The notes: generated by a model from the sequence alone, not told the origin. DNA of 64,000 bases from an uncultured Phascolarctobacterium sp. (GCA_905207485.1 CAJLLL010000004.1:8532-72531); one strand, 5' to 3'; shown: positions 17,193 through 24,355, counted from the first letter of the stretch. Program-made: numbers and translations.

Positions 17193-18155
17193 TTGGCAAA
17201 TACACGCTTATTACATAGCTTCGATACCGTAGAAAATTGGAATAGATTTGACCCTACGATAAAACAAGGCGAACTTATCTTTAAACAGAAAACTAATGGC
17301 AAAATAGTCTTAGCTGTTGGTAATTCTTCTGACGGCGTGGTAGCTTCTAAAGCACCTGTTGTTTGGGACGAAGATATAGTTCTTGGTTATATTGATACAA
17401 TTAAATCTACCGCCGAAGAAAACACAAACTCTTTAAATCAAATCGTAGAAACGGCAAATACGAATTTAAACGAGTTTATTACAACATCTAAAAATGATAT
17501 TACTTCTGCGATTAGTGAAGCTAAGGAGTTTATTAATACTAACAGCACAAACATTTCAAATACTATTAATACGGCTACCAAGGCATTGAATACAATAGTA
17601 GAAGAAGGTACTACTAAGATTACTAACACCGCTGAAAGTGCAGTTGATACGGTTAATTCAACAGTTGAAACGGCTAAAAGCGATATTTCTACTGCGTTTG
17701 ATAATGCTAAAAGCGAGGTTACAGAAACAGTAACTTCTGCTCAAAGCACTATTGACGAAAAGGTAAGTTCTGCTAAGAGTAGTGTGGACGAAGCTGTAAA
17801 AACTGCTACGGGTACGTTAGAAGAAACAGTAACCCAAGCCAAAACAGATATAACTAATACAAGCTCAAATGCTACTACGTCTGTAACTTCAACAGTAGAA
17901 CAAGCTAAAGCAGATTTAACGCAAACATTGCAAACAGCACAAGATAGTATTAATACTGCTGTTGAGAGTTGTAGTAATGACAAACAGGCTTGCGAAGCAT
18001 TTAAACAGGAAATACAACAAGTCGCTGATAGCTTAGGCGACCCAATTATAGGTATTTCTTTTGTCGAGGGTAATTTAGTAATTCAAAAAATGAGCGGTAC
18101 TAAAGAGAACTTGCCTATTATTACTGATTATGCTTGGAGACAAGCCGCAGAATGA
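17193..18155 (+). CDS. Long coiled-coil tail fibre
   Basis: 320 residues, TTG start after AGGGGTGATGAA. After a small N-domain (residues 1-70, again with 'KQGELIFKQKTNGKIVLAVG'), residues ~75-270 are an unbroken Ser/Thr/Ala/Asn-rich heptad region (SAVDTVNSTVETAKSDISTA and many similar), a trimeric coiled-coil shaft. The last ~40 residues form a small cap (DPIIGISFVEGNLVIQKMSG). It probably forms the stalk carrying the tip proteins that follow. Confidence 0.65.
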   Translation: MANTRLLHSFDTVENWNRFDPTIKQGELIFKQKTNGKIVLAVGNSSDGVVASKAPVVWDEDIVLGYIDTIKSTAEENTNSLNQIVETANTNLNEFITTSKNDITSAISEAKEFINTNSTNISNTINTATKALNTIVEEGTTKITNTAESAVDTVNSTVETAKSDISTAFDNAKSEVTETVTSAQSTIDEKVSSAKSSVDEAVKTATGTLEETVTQAKTDITNTSSNATTSVTSTVEQAKADLTQTLQTAQDSINTAVESCSNDKQACEAFKQEIQQVADSLGDPIIGISFVEGNLVIQKMSGTKENLPIITDYAWRQAAE

Positions 18156-18174
18156 ATAGAAAGGGGTTAATAAT

Positions 18175-18792
18175 TTGGTAACTGAAATTCCAAAACTTAT
18201 AACTGACGTAAACAAATACTTTCAGTACGAAGGTTCTACTGACCCAACTACGCAAGACGAACTGCAAGCGTTTATGAAAAACGAACATGGCGTAGTAGAA
18301 GCATTGACAAACGCTATTCTCTGGCAGCCGTCTACTGCTTACGCTGTTGGACAAGAAGTGCGTTCTCCGAATATGCCAGCAGGGTTTAGTGCGATTTGCA
18401 AAACGGCAGGTATTAGCGGTACAAACGAGCCAGATTGGGGCGTAGGTGGTACTGACGTAACTGACGCTTCTTGCGTGTGGACAGTTACGAAAGGTAATAT
18501 CACAGTAAACGGTGTTGCTCCTGACGAAAATGGTAATATCGAGATTGAGCAGTACACGCCTACTTATGCGAGTGACGCAGAAGCGATAGCAGGTACGGTA
18601 ACAAATAAGGCTATGACACCGAAATCTACTGACGCTGTAATTGAAAATATCGGCTACTGGAAACCGAATGAAAAGGTAAGCGTTGGTGTTGTTAGGTTTT
18701 TGCGTGGTGCTAAGTACGCAGGGTATTATTTGAAATGCACTACGGCTGGCACGACTGGAACTACCGAACCGCAGCCTGTACTGGGGGGGTAA
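18175..18792 (+). CDS. Tail fibre, phase-OFF form (module 1; G7 tract at its end)
   Basis: 205 residues, TTG start. Two copies of a carbohydrate-type fibre repeat are seen: AICKTAGISGTNEPDWGVGG...CVWTV, complete, and LKCTTAGTTGTTEPQPVLGG, cut off. The gene ends CTG GGG GGG TAA, with seven G at 18783-18789. The first repeat shows what should follow the second (a DGT...W strand), and exactly this is encoded in the -1 frame after the G tract. The 205-residue product is therefore a truncated OFF form, and the intact fibre needs one extra G or a -1 shift. Confidence 0.75.
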   Translation: MVTEIPKLITDVNKYFQYEGSTDPTTQDELQAFMKNEHGVVEALTNAILWQPSTAYAVGQEVRSPNMPAGFSAICKTAGISGTNEPDWGVGGTDVTDASCVWTVTKGNITVNGVAPDENGNIEIEQYTPTYASDAEAIAGTVTNKAMTPKSTDAVIENIGYWKPNEKVSVGVVRFLRGAKYAGYYLKCTTAGTTGTTEPQPVLGG

Positions 18793-19232
18793 ACACTGTC
18801 TCGTCAGAGTTTACTGACGGCACGGCTAAGTGGCAGGCAATAGGGTTGTTATACGTTTCTGTGGAAGAAACGATTAAAGCATTAGATATTAGCAATATAA
18901 CATATATGTTTAGCGGAAATATAAATTTTACAATAACCCACGAGGCTGTTGATGGAACGGAAAATCTGTACTTAAATGCTACTATTCCTTTGCCATCTGG
19001 ATACATTAGAGGTAAATGTAAATATGTTTTATTGGGTAATGTAGGATATTCTTTTGCCTATGACGGACAATCTTATAATGAGACTTGCGATATTCCAGAG
19101 AATGTAAATCGGTCTATTCAAAATAATGGCGTTGTTAAGATATTAGTTTGGTCAGAGCAAGGTAGGAGTGCTACTGTAAATTATAAGGTTACTGCTAACA
19201 ACGCTTATTACTTTGTGTTTGCAAAAAAATAG
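18783..19232 (+). CDS. Tip module 1: G7 tract and out-of-frame fibre C-terminus
   Basis: From GTA 18789 the -1 frame is open for 147 codons: VNTVSSEFTDGTAKWQAIG..., then the tip-family motif IPLPSGYIRGKCKYVL, ending NAYYFVFAKK. With eight G the fibre would be a single 352-residue protein. The tract is G GGG GGG in phase, so ribosomal slippage is also possible at this locus. There is no start codon with a ribosome binding site for this part alone. It shares its fold signature with modules 2-6. Confidence 0.75.
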   Translation, partial: GGVNTVSSEFTDGTAKWQAIGLLYVSVEETIKALDISNITYMFSGNINFTITHEAVDGTENLYLNATIPLPSGYIRGKCKYVLLGNVGYSFAYDGQSYNETCDIPENVNRSIQNNGVVKILVWSEQGRSATVNYKVTANNAYYFVFAKK

Positions 19233-19242
19233 GAGTGATTAT

Positions 19243-19917
19243 ATGTATTATATTTTTGACGAAAACGGTCAGTGTGTATGTTGTTGTAATTATGAACCTG
19301 ACGCTGACGATATTGGTTCGAGGAACGAAACAGCGGTATTTGATGAAAAGGTTTATACAAACATTGGCTTATTAATGTTGCAAGACGGCGTAATCGTAGA
19401 AATGCCTGAACCACAGCCGAGTACCGAAGAAGTAAATGCACAGAAAGCCAATAAAGCAAGAAGCGAATTAAGAGCTATGGCACTTAACGCTGTAATGATG
19501 AATTTAGCAGGCAACGAACCTTCGGAAATTAAAAATGAATATCAGGCAAAACTTACATCTATCCCTGACGAGGTTGCTTTGTATTGCGTAGATGTATTTT
19601 CTGTTTGGAGCGCAGATGGCGTAAAGTATGAAGTAAACGATAGAGTACAGTACAATGGCGTTTTGTATAAAGTGCTTACAGCGCATACCTCACAAGAAAG
19701 CTGGAAACCTGACGTTGCACCGAGCTTGTTTGTGAAAGTATTAGTGCAAGAGGGCGAAATCTTAGATTGGGAGCAGCCGAGCGCAGGTAATGCTTATATG
19801 AAAGGCGATAAAGTACGCTACAATGGCAAAGTGTACGAAAGTTTAATTGACAATAATGTATGGTCTCCAGAGGGTTATCCTGCTGGTTGGCGTGAAATTA
19901 TAGAAAATGAGGAATGA
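19243..19917 (+). CDS. Tail fibre assembly / accessory protein with two chitin-binding-like domains
   Basis: 225 residues from ATG 19243 after AGGAG. The N-terminus (MYYIFDENGQCVCCCNYEPD) resembles fibre-assembly proteins. A helical middle part (residues ~75-120) precedes two CBM5/12-like modules, VWSADGVKYEVNDRVQYNGV...W and AYMKGDKVRYNGKVYESLID...WSPEGYPAGW. Such modules bind polysaccharide. The gene sits between module 1 and module 2 and has no G tract, so it should always be made. It could be a fibre chaperone or a second adhesin. Confidence 0.6.
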   Translation: MYYIFDENGQCVCCCNYEPDADDIGSRNETAVFDEKVYTNIGLLMLQDGVIVEMPEPQPSTEEVNAQKANKARSELRAMALNAVMMNLAGNEPSEIKNEYQAKLTSIPDEVALYCVDVFSVWSADGVKYEVNDRVQYNGVLYKVLTAHTSQESWKPDVAPSLFVKVLVQEGEILDWEQPSAGNAYMKGDKVRYNGKVYESLIDNNVWSPEGYPAGWREIIENEE

Positions 19918-19920
19918 TAT

Positions 19921-19968
19921 ATGAATATTGAGAATGTACAACTGCAAACTGGGGGGGTAAAAGCCTAA
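19921..19968 (+). CDS. Module 2 leader ORF with G7 tract (OFF reading)
   Basis: A 15-codon ORF (MNIENVQLQTGGVKA) starting just after GAGGAATGATAT. It contains seven G at 19951-19957 and stops at 19966-19968. With one more G, or in the -1 frame, it continues without a stop into the module 2 tip domain. It parallels the leaders of modules 3, 4 and 5 in length and G-tract position. Confidence 0.65.
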   Translation: MNIENVQLQTGGVKA

Positions 19969-20435
19969 CCAGAGCAACTAATGGCATAAATGACGGAAGC
20001 GCAGTTTGGCAACTGTGTCGATATGACGAAGCGCAAACATTTGCAGGTAAAACCCTAAATGATTTAATGGAAATGGTTGTTGGGGTAGTTACTGACCCAA
20101 AGGTTTATAATGGGCAAATTTATATCAGCGAGCCGTCTACTCAATGGCAAATACCTATACCAGAAGGAGTAGATATTAAGAACTGTGTATTTTCGATTGA
20201 TGATACGCAGTATGGTTACGCTGTTAGTGGGCATAATTATGGTGACGCTGACCAATCCGATTATAGGTTAAATTGGTCTTATGCTACCGTAACTACTGAT
20301 AATATAGACCAAGATACTGGCATAATACATTTTCCAAAACAGACATTAGGCACAGGACGTATAAAGGTAGAAGTAATTTATATGGATTATGACGGTAGGT
20401 TTTATATAAATTATCACATTAATGTCTATGGATAA
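19956..20435 (+). CDS. Tip module 2 (reached only from the leader with eight G)
   Basis: From GGT 19956 the frame is open for 159 codons: GKSLTRATNGINDGSAVWQL, then CRYDEAQTFAGKTLNDLMEM, the tip motif IPIPEGVDIKNCVFSI, NIDQDTGIIHFPKQT and a terminal YINYHINVYG. The only internal ATG (20067) is past the conserved N-terminal DGS..W motif and lacks a ribosome binding site. So the ON product is the leader fused to this body, 171 residues. At seven G it is off. Confidence 0.7.
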   Translation, partial: GKSLTRATNGINDGSAVWQLCRYDEAQTFAGKTLNDLMEMVVGVVTDPKVYNGQIYISEPSTQWQIPIPEGVDIKNCVFSIDDTQYGYAVSGHNYGDADQSDYRLNWSYATVTTDNIDQDTGIIHFPKQTLGTGRIKVEVIYMDYDGRFYINYHINVYG

Positions 20436-20497
20436 TTAGTCCTGCTTCGCTATTCGTCATTTACGCTAACATATATCTAAATCAAGGAGTTGTGTAT

Positions 20498-20545
20498 ATG
20501 TATAAAGTACAAATGAGTTATGGGGGGGTAAATCCCCTCTTTTAA
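20498..20545 (+). CDS. Module 3 leader ORF with G7 tract (OFF reading)
   Basis: 15 codons (MYKVQMSYGGVNPLF) with AAGGAG 8 bases upstream. Seven G lie at 20522-20528 and the stop is at 20543-20545, before the hairpin that hides the next ribosome binding site. In the eight-G frame it runs 33 codons to TAA 20596-20598, ending 10 bases inside the module 3 tip gene. Confidence 0.65.
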   Translation: MYKVQMSYGGVNPLF

Positions 20546-20559
20546 TTAAACATAGGGTA

Positions 20560-20580
20560 ATACTCCCCAGAAAGGAGTAT
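20560..20580 (+). promoter_or_regulatory. Hairpin masking the module 3 ribosome binding site
   Basis: ATACTCC (20560-20566) pairs perfectly with GGAGTAT (20574-20580), loop CCAGAAA. The right arm contains the GGAG of the tip gene. A ribosome reading the leader in the ON frame passes through it; in the OFF frame it has already stopped at 20545. Confidence 0.7.
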
Positions 20581-20585
20581 GCTTT

Positions 20586-20963
20586 ATGGCAAATGTAAAC
20601 GACAATAGCGTTGTATGGCAAGTTTGCAGATATGATGAAGCCCAAACTTTGGGTGGGAAAACTGCTTCCGAAATTTTATCTCCAATTAAAGTGCAGCAGG
20701 TTCAAATATTTACTGGGAGTGTAGCAATAGGCAGTTCTAACAAAGGTAGCTACCAAACGGGAGATATTCCTTTGCCGAGCGGATATAGCCGTACCCAATG
20801 TAAATATTGGATTTCTCATCAGCCAGTATCGTTTAGCAATTACGGTAGTAAAACGATATATCCCGAAGGTATAGACCAATCTACTGGACATATTAACTCG
20901 AATGGTGGAACTGGTGGTTCTGGTAGCGGTCAGAGTTTCTACATATTATTTGCTGTAAAATAA
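20586..20963 (+). CDS. Tip module 3, tail fibre tip protein
   Basis: 125 residues from ATG 20586. The family signature is complete: MANVNDNSVVWQVCRYDEAQ, LGGKTASEI, IPLPSGYSRTQCKYWI, GIDQSTGHI and a terminal FYILFAVK. I take it to be an alternative receptor-binding tip; the binding target is unknown. Translation is probably coupled to the leader at 20498, which is in the OFF state (seven G) here. Confidence 0.7.
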   Translation: MANVNDNSVVWQVCRYDEAQTLGGKTASEILSPIKVQQVQIFTGSVAIGSSNKGSYQTGDIPLPSGYSRTQCKYWISHQPVSFSNYGSKTIYPEGIDQSTGHINSNGGTGGSGSGQSFYILFAVK

Positions 20964-21016
20964 AACTATGCTTCGCTAAAGTCGTTTACAGGACATCAAC
21001 GTAAAGGAGAATGTGT

Positions 21017-21064
21017 ATGTACAATGTACGTTTAGGTATTGGGGGGGTACTGCCCTTCAAATAG
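21017..21064 (+). CDS. Module 4 leader ORF with G7 tract (OFF reading)
   Basis: 15 codons (MYNVRLGIGGVLPFK), AAAGGAG 7 bases upstream; an in-frame ATG at 21011 overlaps that site. Seven G lie at 21041-21047 and the stop TAG is at 21062-21064. With eight G it reads 29 codons and stops at TAA 21103-21105, which shares its last A with the tip start codon (TAATG). Confidence 0.68.
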   Translation: MYNVRLGIGGVLPFK

Positions 21065-21074
21065 TAGTTATTAA

Positions 21075-21104
21075 TGGTGGCATTACCGAAAGGTGGTGCT
21101 ATTA
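21075..21104 (+). promoter_or_regulatory. Hairpin masking the module 4 ribosome binding site
   Basis: TGGTGGCATTACC (21075-21087) pairs with GGTGGTGCTATTA (21092-21104), 13 pairs including five G-U, closed by a GAAA tetraloop. The right arm contains the AGGTGG of the tip gene and abuts its start codon. Confidence 0.65.
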
Positions 21105-21509
21105 ATGGCTGCAACTGTAAATGACGGGTCTGTCAAATGGCAGGCTATAAAATTTAGCGAAGCAGACACTTTAGGCGGTTTAACGGTAGCAGATATTAAA
21201 TCACAAGCGATAAGCGGTAAAGTAGTACAAATGAAAGGTTTATATGGTAATGTTACTCTTAGCACCCAAGGAACAAAGTCATATACTATTCCTATACCTT
21301 CTGGGTATTCGAGAAGTCAGTGTGTTTATATAATATCAGAAGAATACAAAGAAATGGGTAGTGATGATTCTGTTTATGCAAGCATAGAAACAACATGGGC
21401 AAGCGTAAATCAATCTACGGGCGTAATAACTGCTACTATTGGTGGGAGAAATTCGGAATACTATAATGTTTCTATTGTTGTTCGGTATATGGTATATGCT
21501 GCAAAATAA
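21105..21509 (+). CDS. Tip module 4, tail fibre tip protein
   Basis: 134 residues from ATG 21105, chosen because the other family members begin at the same MA-TVNDGS point. Signature: TVNDGSVKWQAIKF, LGGLTVADIKSQ, IPIPSGYSRSQCVYII, SVNQSTGVI and a terminal RYMVYAAK. Its start overlaps the stop that the leader would have in the eight-G frame. OFF in this copy (seven G). Confidence 0.7.
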   Translation: MAATVNDGSVKWQAIKFSEADTLGGLTVADIKSQAISGKVVQMKGLYGNVTLSTQGTKSYTIPIPSGYSRSQCVYIISEEYKEMGSDDSVYASIETTWASVNQSTGVITATIGGRNSEYYNVSIVVRYMVYAAK

Positions 21510-21594
21510 TTAGCCCCTAAAGCTGTTCTGCTGTTGGCGAAAGCCGACCTTGACTATTTATAGTCTTGTTGCGCATAGAAAGGACGAATGGATT

Positions 21595-21690
21595 ATGCGT
21601 AAAATGATTGTGTATTGTGGGGGGGGTAATGCTCTCTTAACAATAGACTTAGCTATGAGCGTTACCAAAGTAGGTGATTGCCGTGGCTAA
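21595..21690 (+). CDS. Module 5 leader ORF with G8 tract (ON reading)
   Basis: 31 codons (MRKMIVYCGGGNALLTIDLA...), AAAGGA 10 bases upstream. Eight G lie at 21619-21626. The stop TAA 21688-21690 lies inside the first codons of the tip gene (start GTG 21683). If one G were lost the leader would read GGG GGG GTA and stop at the TAA at 21636-21638, the same layout as the other OFF leaders. This is the only one of the five tracts with eight G. Confidence 0.7.
   Translation: MRKMIVYCGGGNALLTIDLAMSVTKVGDCRG
21661..21678 (+). promoter_or_regulatory. Hairpin over the module 5 ribosome binding site
   Basis: GTTACC (21661-21666) pairs with GGTGAT (21673-21678), six pairs including two G-U, loop AAAGTA. 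It covers the AGGTGA of the tip gene. Weaker than the hairpins of modules 3 and 4 but in the same place. Confidence 0.5.
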
Positions 21691-22069
21691 TGTTAAAGAT
21701 GGCTCTGTTACTTGGAGCATAGAAAACATATACAACGCAGGACAGTTAAACGGACTAACAGCCGAACAAATAAAAGGGCAAGTAAACGTGCCAGTTAAAG
21801 GTGTAACATATGTTGTAGGAACATTGAATTTAACCGTTACATCATATGAAAGACTTTCAGGTCAAATCCCTCTACCAAGTGGTTTTTCTGATAGAAGCAA
21901 GTGTAAGGCGTGGATTAGTGACTTTACCTATAATCATAATTACGATAGTACGACTAAGGTTACTTGGGAAAATATAGACCAAAGCAATCAGTCTTTGTCG
22001 TTATATGTAAAAAACGGGCAAGGTACTTCGTCAAAAAGCGTAAAATATATTTTGTGGTGCTGGAAATAA
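21683..22069 (+). CDS. Tip module 5, tail fibre tip protein (predicted ON)
   Basis: 128 residues from GTG 21683, aligned with the start of its relatives; GTG 21674 is also in frame. Signature: MANVKDGSVTWSIENIYNAG, LNGLTAEQIKGQ, IPLPSGFSDRSKCKAWI, NIDQSNQSL and a terminal VKYILWCWK. The leader reads through to this start, so this is the tip I predict to be on the particle in the sequenced lineage. Confidence 0.7.
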   Translation: MANVKDGSVTWSIENIYNAGQLNGLTAEQIKGQVNVPVKGVTYVVGTLNLTVTSYERLSGQIPLPSGFSDRSKCKAWISDFTYNHNYDSTTKVTWENIDQSNQSLSLYVKNGQGTSSKSVKYILWCWK

Positions 22070-22123
22070 AATAATCTCGCAAAGCTGTTCTCGTTGTGTA
22101 TGCTATACGAAAGGAGTTTTTGC

Positions 22124-22495
22124 ATGGCAACAGTAAACGACGGAACAGCAAAATGGGAATTATATGGTTTTAGTGGCGATTTAGACTTAGAAAATTTAAA
22201 AAGTATAGTAAATACAAAATCAGATGTTTATGTTGGGTATGGTACTTTTACAAATGAAGTAACAGTCCCTTTGCCCAGCGGGTATAGCAGAAGCCAATGT
22301 AAAATTTTATATGCGCCAATAAGCACATCTAAAAATACTACTTATGGAGCTGAGTATTTTAGATACTGTACAATAAACCAAAGTACAGGTCAACTCATAG
22401 GTTTTGTGGGGTTTGACGGAGATTTACGCCAGCAGTCAACTATACGTGATGATTATTCTTCTAATTATGCTTATCTGATTATCGCTGTAAAATAA
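22124..22495 (+). CDS. Tip module 6, tail fibre tip protein without a G tract
   Basis: 123 residues from ATG 22124 after AAAGGAG. Signature: MATVNDGTAKWELYGFSGDL, VPLPSGYSRSQCKILY, TINQSTGQLIGF and a terminal YAYLIIAVK. It has an exposed ribosome binding site, no leader and no G tract, so it should be made constitutively, perhaps as a default tip. It is the last gene of the rightward late operon. Confidence 0.7.
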   Translation: MATVNDGTAKWELYGFSGDLDLENLKSIVNTKSDVYVGYGTFTNEVTVPLPSGYSRSQCKILYAPISTSKNTTYGAEYFRYCTINQSTGQLIGFVGFDGDLRQQSTIRDDYSSNYAYLIIAVK

Positions 22496-22500
22496 AAAGA

Positions 22501-22592
22501 AATAGACCCTAAGCCAGTGTAGAAAGAAGTGATAACTCAATGTACAAAATTGTGGAAAGGAATGTACAAGATTATTAGGCTTGGGGTCTATT
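22501..22592 (+). terminator. Large hairpin closing the tip array
   Basis: AATAGACCCTAAGCC (22501-22515) pairs with GGCTTGGGGTCTATT (22578-22592), 15 bp with one T-G pair. There is no T run, so this may be an end-processing or stability hairpin rather than a classical terminator. Its loop holds a short ORF at 22540-22578 (MYKIVERNVQDY) that resembles the leader peptides but lacks a G tract. It separates the rightward array from the leftward regulator. Confidence 0.5.
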
Positions 22593-22664
22593 CACAGTAT
22601 TAAGTTGTAAGAAGTGGTGTTTAGTTGGCTAAGTCACGATAGCCATGTATTTGAATGTTTAATA

Positions 22665-23387
22665 TTACTTAGTTGTAGGGTTTACGAATTTCAGATTAGT
22701 AAAATCTGCAAGGTTCATATTTACGGCTTTCGCAAACTTTTCGGCTTCTTCAATCGACAAGCTATCTATTTTGGTGTGCCCAGTAATTACAGCTATCAAT
22801 ATTGATGTATCAAGGTTATATTCGGTAGCTAAGGCATAAAGATTGCGCTTTGTCGCTTGAAAGGCTTTGTAAATAGGAGAGTAGATTAACGCTTTACCTT
22901 TAACATTTCCTACGGAAAAGTTGCCCTGTTCCTCTACCAAAAACTTTTTGCCAAAAAGAGGGCTATAACCATAGTTTTCTTTATCAGTAGATACTTCAAT
23001 TTGGTTGATAATCATAGTGATTAAATCTTCGTCAAGTTTAAGGTGTCGTTGATGAGCCTGTTTAAGTAAGTTCATAGTGTAAGTTACTGGTTCTCTAAAA
23101 GCGTTATCCCTAAACACAGGGGTTACAGGGCTTCTACCTGTTTGTTCTTCAAACTGCCTGTCCAGATAACCAAACAGAGCACCAAGGAAGTAAGTAGTTT
23201 TCATCAAGTTTTGTTCCAATATATCACCAATCCTTTCAAGTTGTTGTAAGATAAGTTTTTCTGCCCAAACTGGTGGCTTTACGGTTTCAGCTTCCCACCG
23301 CTGTACATTACGAAGAGGAATGTCGAACAGTTTAGCCATTTGGGTCTGATTTAAACCTGCTCTTATACGAGCTTCACGAATATTCAT
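22665..23387 (-). CDS. XRE-family regulator A with C-terminal effector domain
   Basis: 240 residues. The N-terminal helix-turn-helix (NIREARIRAGLNQTQMAKLF, DIPLRNVQRWE) is of Cro/CI type. The remaining ~180 residues are helical and unknown. It is a paralogue of the neighbour at 23566, sharing 'LFxIPLRNxxRWE' and the 'P.WAe.LI...LER' region. The gene is leftward, against the late operon, and has its own promoter with two CGACA-N3-TGTCG operators, so it probably represses itself. Confidence 0.7.
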   Translation of the reverse strand: MNIREARIRAGLNQTQMAKLFDIPLRNVQRWEAETVKPPVWAEKLILQQLERIGDILEQNLMKTTYFLGALFGYLDRQFEEQTGRSPVTPVFRDNAFREPVTYTMNLLKQAHQRHLKLDEDLITMIINQIEVSTDKENYGYSPLFGKKFLVEEQGNFSVGNVKGKALIYSPIYKAFQATKRNLYALATEYNLDTSILIAVITGHTKIDSLSIEEAEKFAKAVNMNLADFTNLKFVNPTTK

Positions 23388-23410
23388 GTTTTGGTATACC
23401 TCTGCATTTT

Positions 23411-23467
23411 ACGACATTGTGTCGCATTTCTTATCTTTATTATAGCGACAATTTGTCGCAAAGTCAA
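23411..23467 (-). promoter_or_regulatory. Promoter and twin operators of regulator A
   Basis: On the minus strand: -35 TTGACT (23467-23462), 17-base spacer, -10 TATAAT (23444-23439). The spacer holds the palindrome GCGACAATTTGTCGC (23445-23459). A second copy, CGACATTGTGTCG, lies at 23412-23424 near the expected transcription start region. A protein bound at either site would block RNA polymerase. Confidence 0.75.
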
Positions 23468-23492
23468 GAGATTTTATATAGAGTTTTATGTC

Positions 23493-23528
23493 AAAAAAAA
23501 TAAACACCCCGCAAAACGCAGGGTGTTT
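23493..23528 (-). terminator. Terminator of regulator B
   Basis: AAACACCC (23502-23509) pairs with GGGTGTTT (23521-23528). On the minus strand it is followed by a run of T (the A run at 23493-23500). It lies downstream of the gene at 23566. Confidence 0.75.
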
Positions 23529-23565
23529 GGTTTGTTAGTTAGCAATTTCGTCGATATTATACCTT

Positions 23566-24300
23566 TTATCTCTCGATATGTTTTGGTTCGTTGGGTATAC
23601 TAACTTCTCTGCGTAAATAATCAGGAGTACAACGCAGATAGTCAGCTAATTTTTGGAGTTGTTCGCCAGTCATATTTACTGGATTTAGTTGACCGCAGAG
23701 TATTCTAATAACTTCTTCTTCGTTAAAGCCACTGTATTGTAGCATATCATATACATTTCTATTGGTATCACGAAGTCTAAGCATAATTCTACCTGCGCTT
23801 CTGTTCATACCCATAATACGAGCAAATTGAAAGCTGTCTACGAAGAATGTAGGGTAGTTGTTAAATTTTATCTTATCGCTATCTTTGGCTTCGTAATCTT
23901 CAAAATTTACATAGCCCATTAATAAAGCTATGAAATCTTGGTCTGGGTGAATATCGTAGTGTTTTATTCCGTTCATTAATTTGAGTAGTGCGCCAATAGG
24001 GTCTTTATCCGAGAGGGCATGGATATTATCAGGAATAGCTTCCCAGTTACGATTATCTACAAACAGACTTTCAATATAACCATACAGGTAGCCTAAAATT
24101 TTTGCGTCTAAGTTTTGTTTTGCTTCCACTTTTTTTACCAACCTTTCCAACTCTTTGATGATTAGTTCTTTCGCCCATGGAGTAGGGTTTGCTTCGCCAG
24201 TTTCCCAGCGTTCAATGTTACGTAGCGGTATATTAAACAGCTTGGACATTTTAGCTTGTGATAACTTGGCTTTTAATCTTAGTTCTTTAATTTCATTCAT
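23566..24300 (-). CDS. XRE-family regulator B, paralogue of regulator A
   Basis: 244 residues. N-terminal helix-turn-helix KELRLKAKLSQAKMSKLFNI then PLRNIERWETGEANPTPWAK. A second helical DNA-binding-like segment ends the protein (GEQLQKLADYLRCTPDYLRR). The C-terminal parts of A and B are less alike than their N-termini. The promoter has its own, different operator pair (TACCG...CGGTA), so A and B seem to control separate targets. They may set a switch between late expression and lysis, since they lie between these blocks, but that is inference. Confidence 0.7.
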   Translation of the reverse strand: MNEIKELRLKAKLSQAKMSKLFNIPLRNIERWETGEANPTPWAKELIIKELERLVKKVEAKQNLDAKILGYLYGYIESLFVDNRNWEAIPDNIHALSDKDPIGALLKLMNGIKHYDIHPDQDFIALLMGYVNFEDYEAKDSDKIKFNNYPTFFVDSFQFARIMGMNRSAGRIMLRLRDTNRNVYDMLQYSGFNEEEVIRILCGQLNPVNMTGEQLQKLADYLRCTPDYLRREVSIPNEPKHIER

Positions 24301-24355
24301 GGTATACCACCTTTACACCGTCACTTTACTACAACAGGTTGTAGAGTGGGAGATT

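Noticed and set aside
19951..21047. Programmed ribosomal -1 frameshifting as the sole mechanism at modules 2-5
   Set aside because: Only module 1 has G GGG GGG in the proper phase; the others read T GGG GGG G, and module 5 is already in the ON frame. DNA-level length change fits all five.
18783..21626. Sequencing error as explanation for the G tracts
   Set aside because: One wrong G count could be an error, but five independent tracts with the same flanks and the same ON/OFF logic, one already with eight G, cannot be explained that way. The exact count at each site still deserves read-level checking.
17193..22495. Diversity-generating retroelement or invertase-driven tip switching
   Set aside because: No reverse transcriptase, template repeat, recombinase or inverted cassette pair is in the window.
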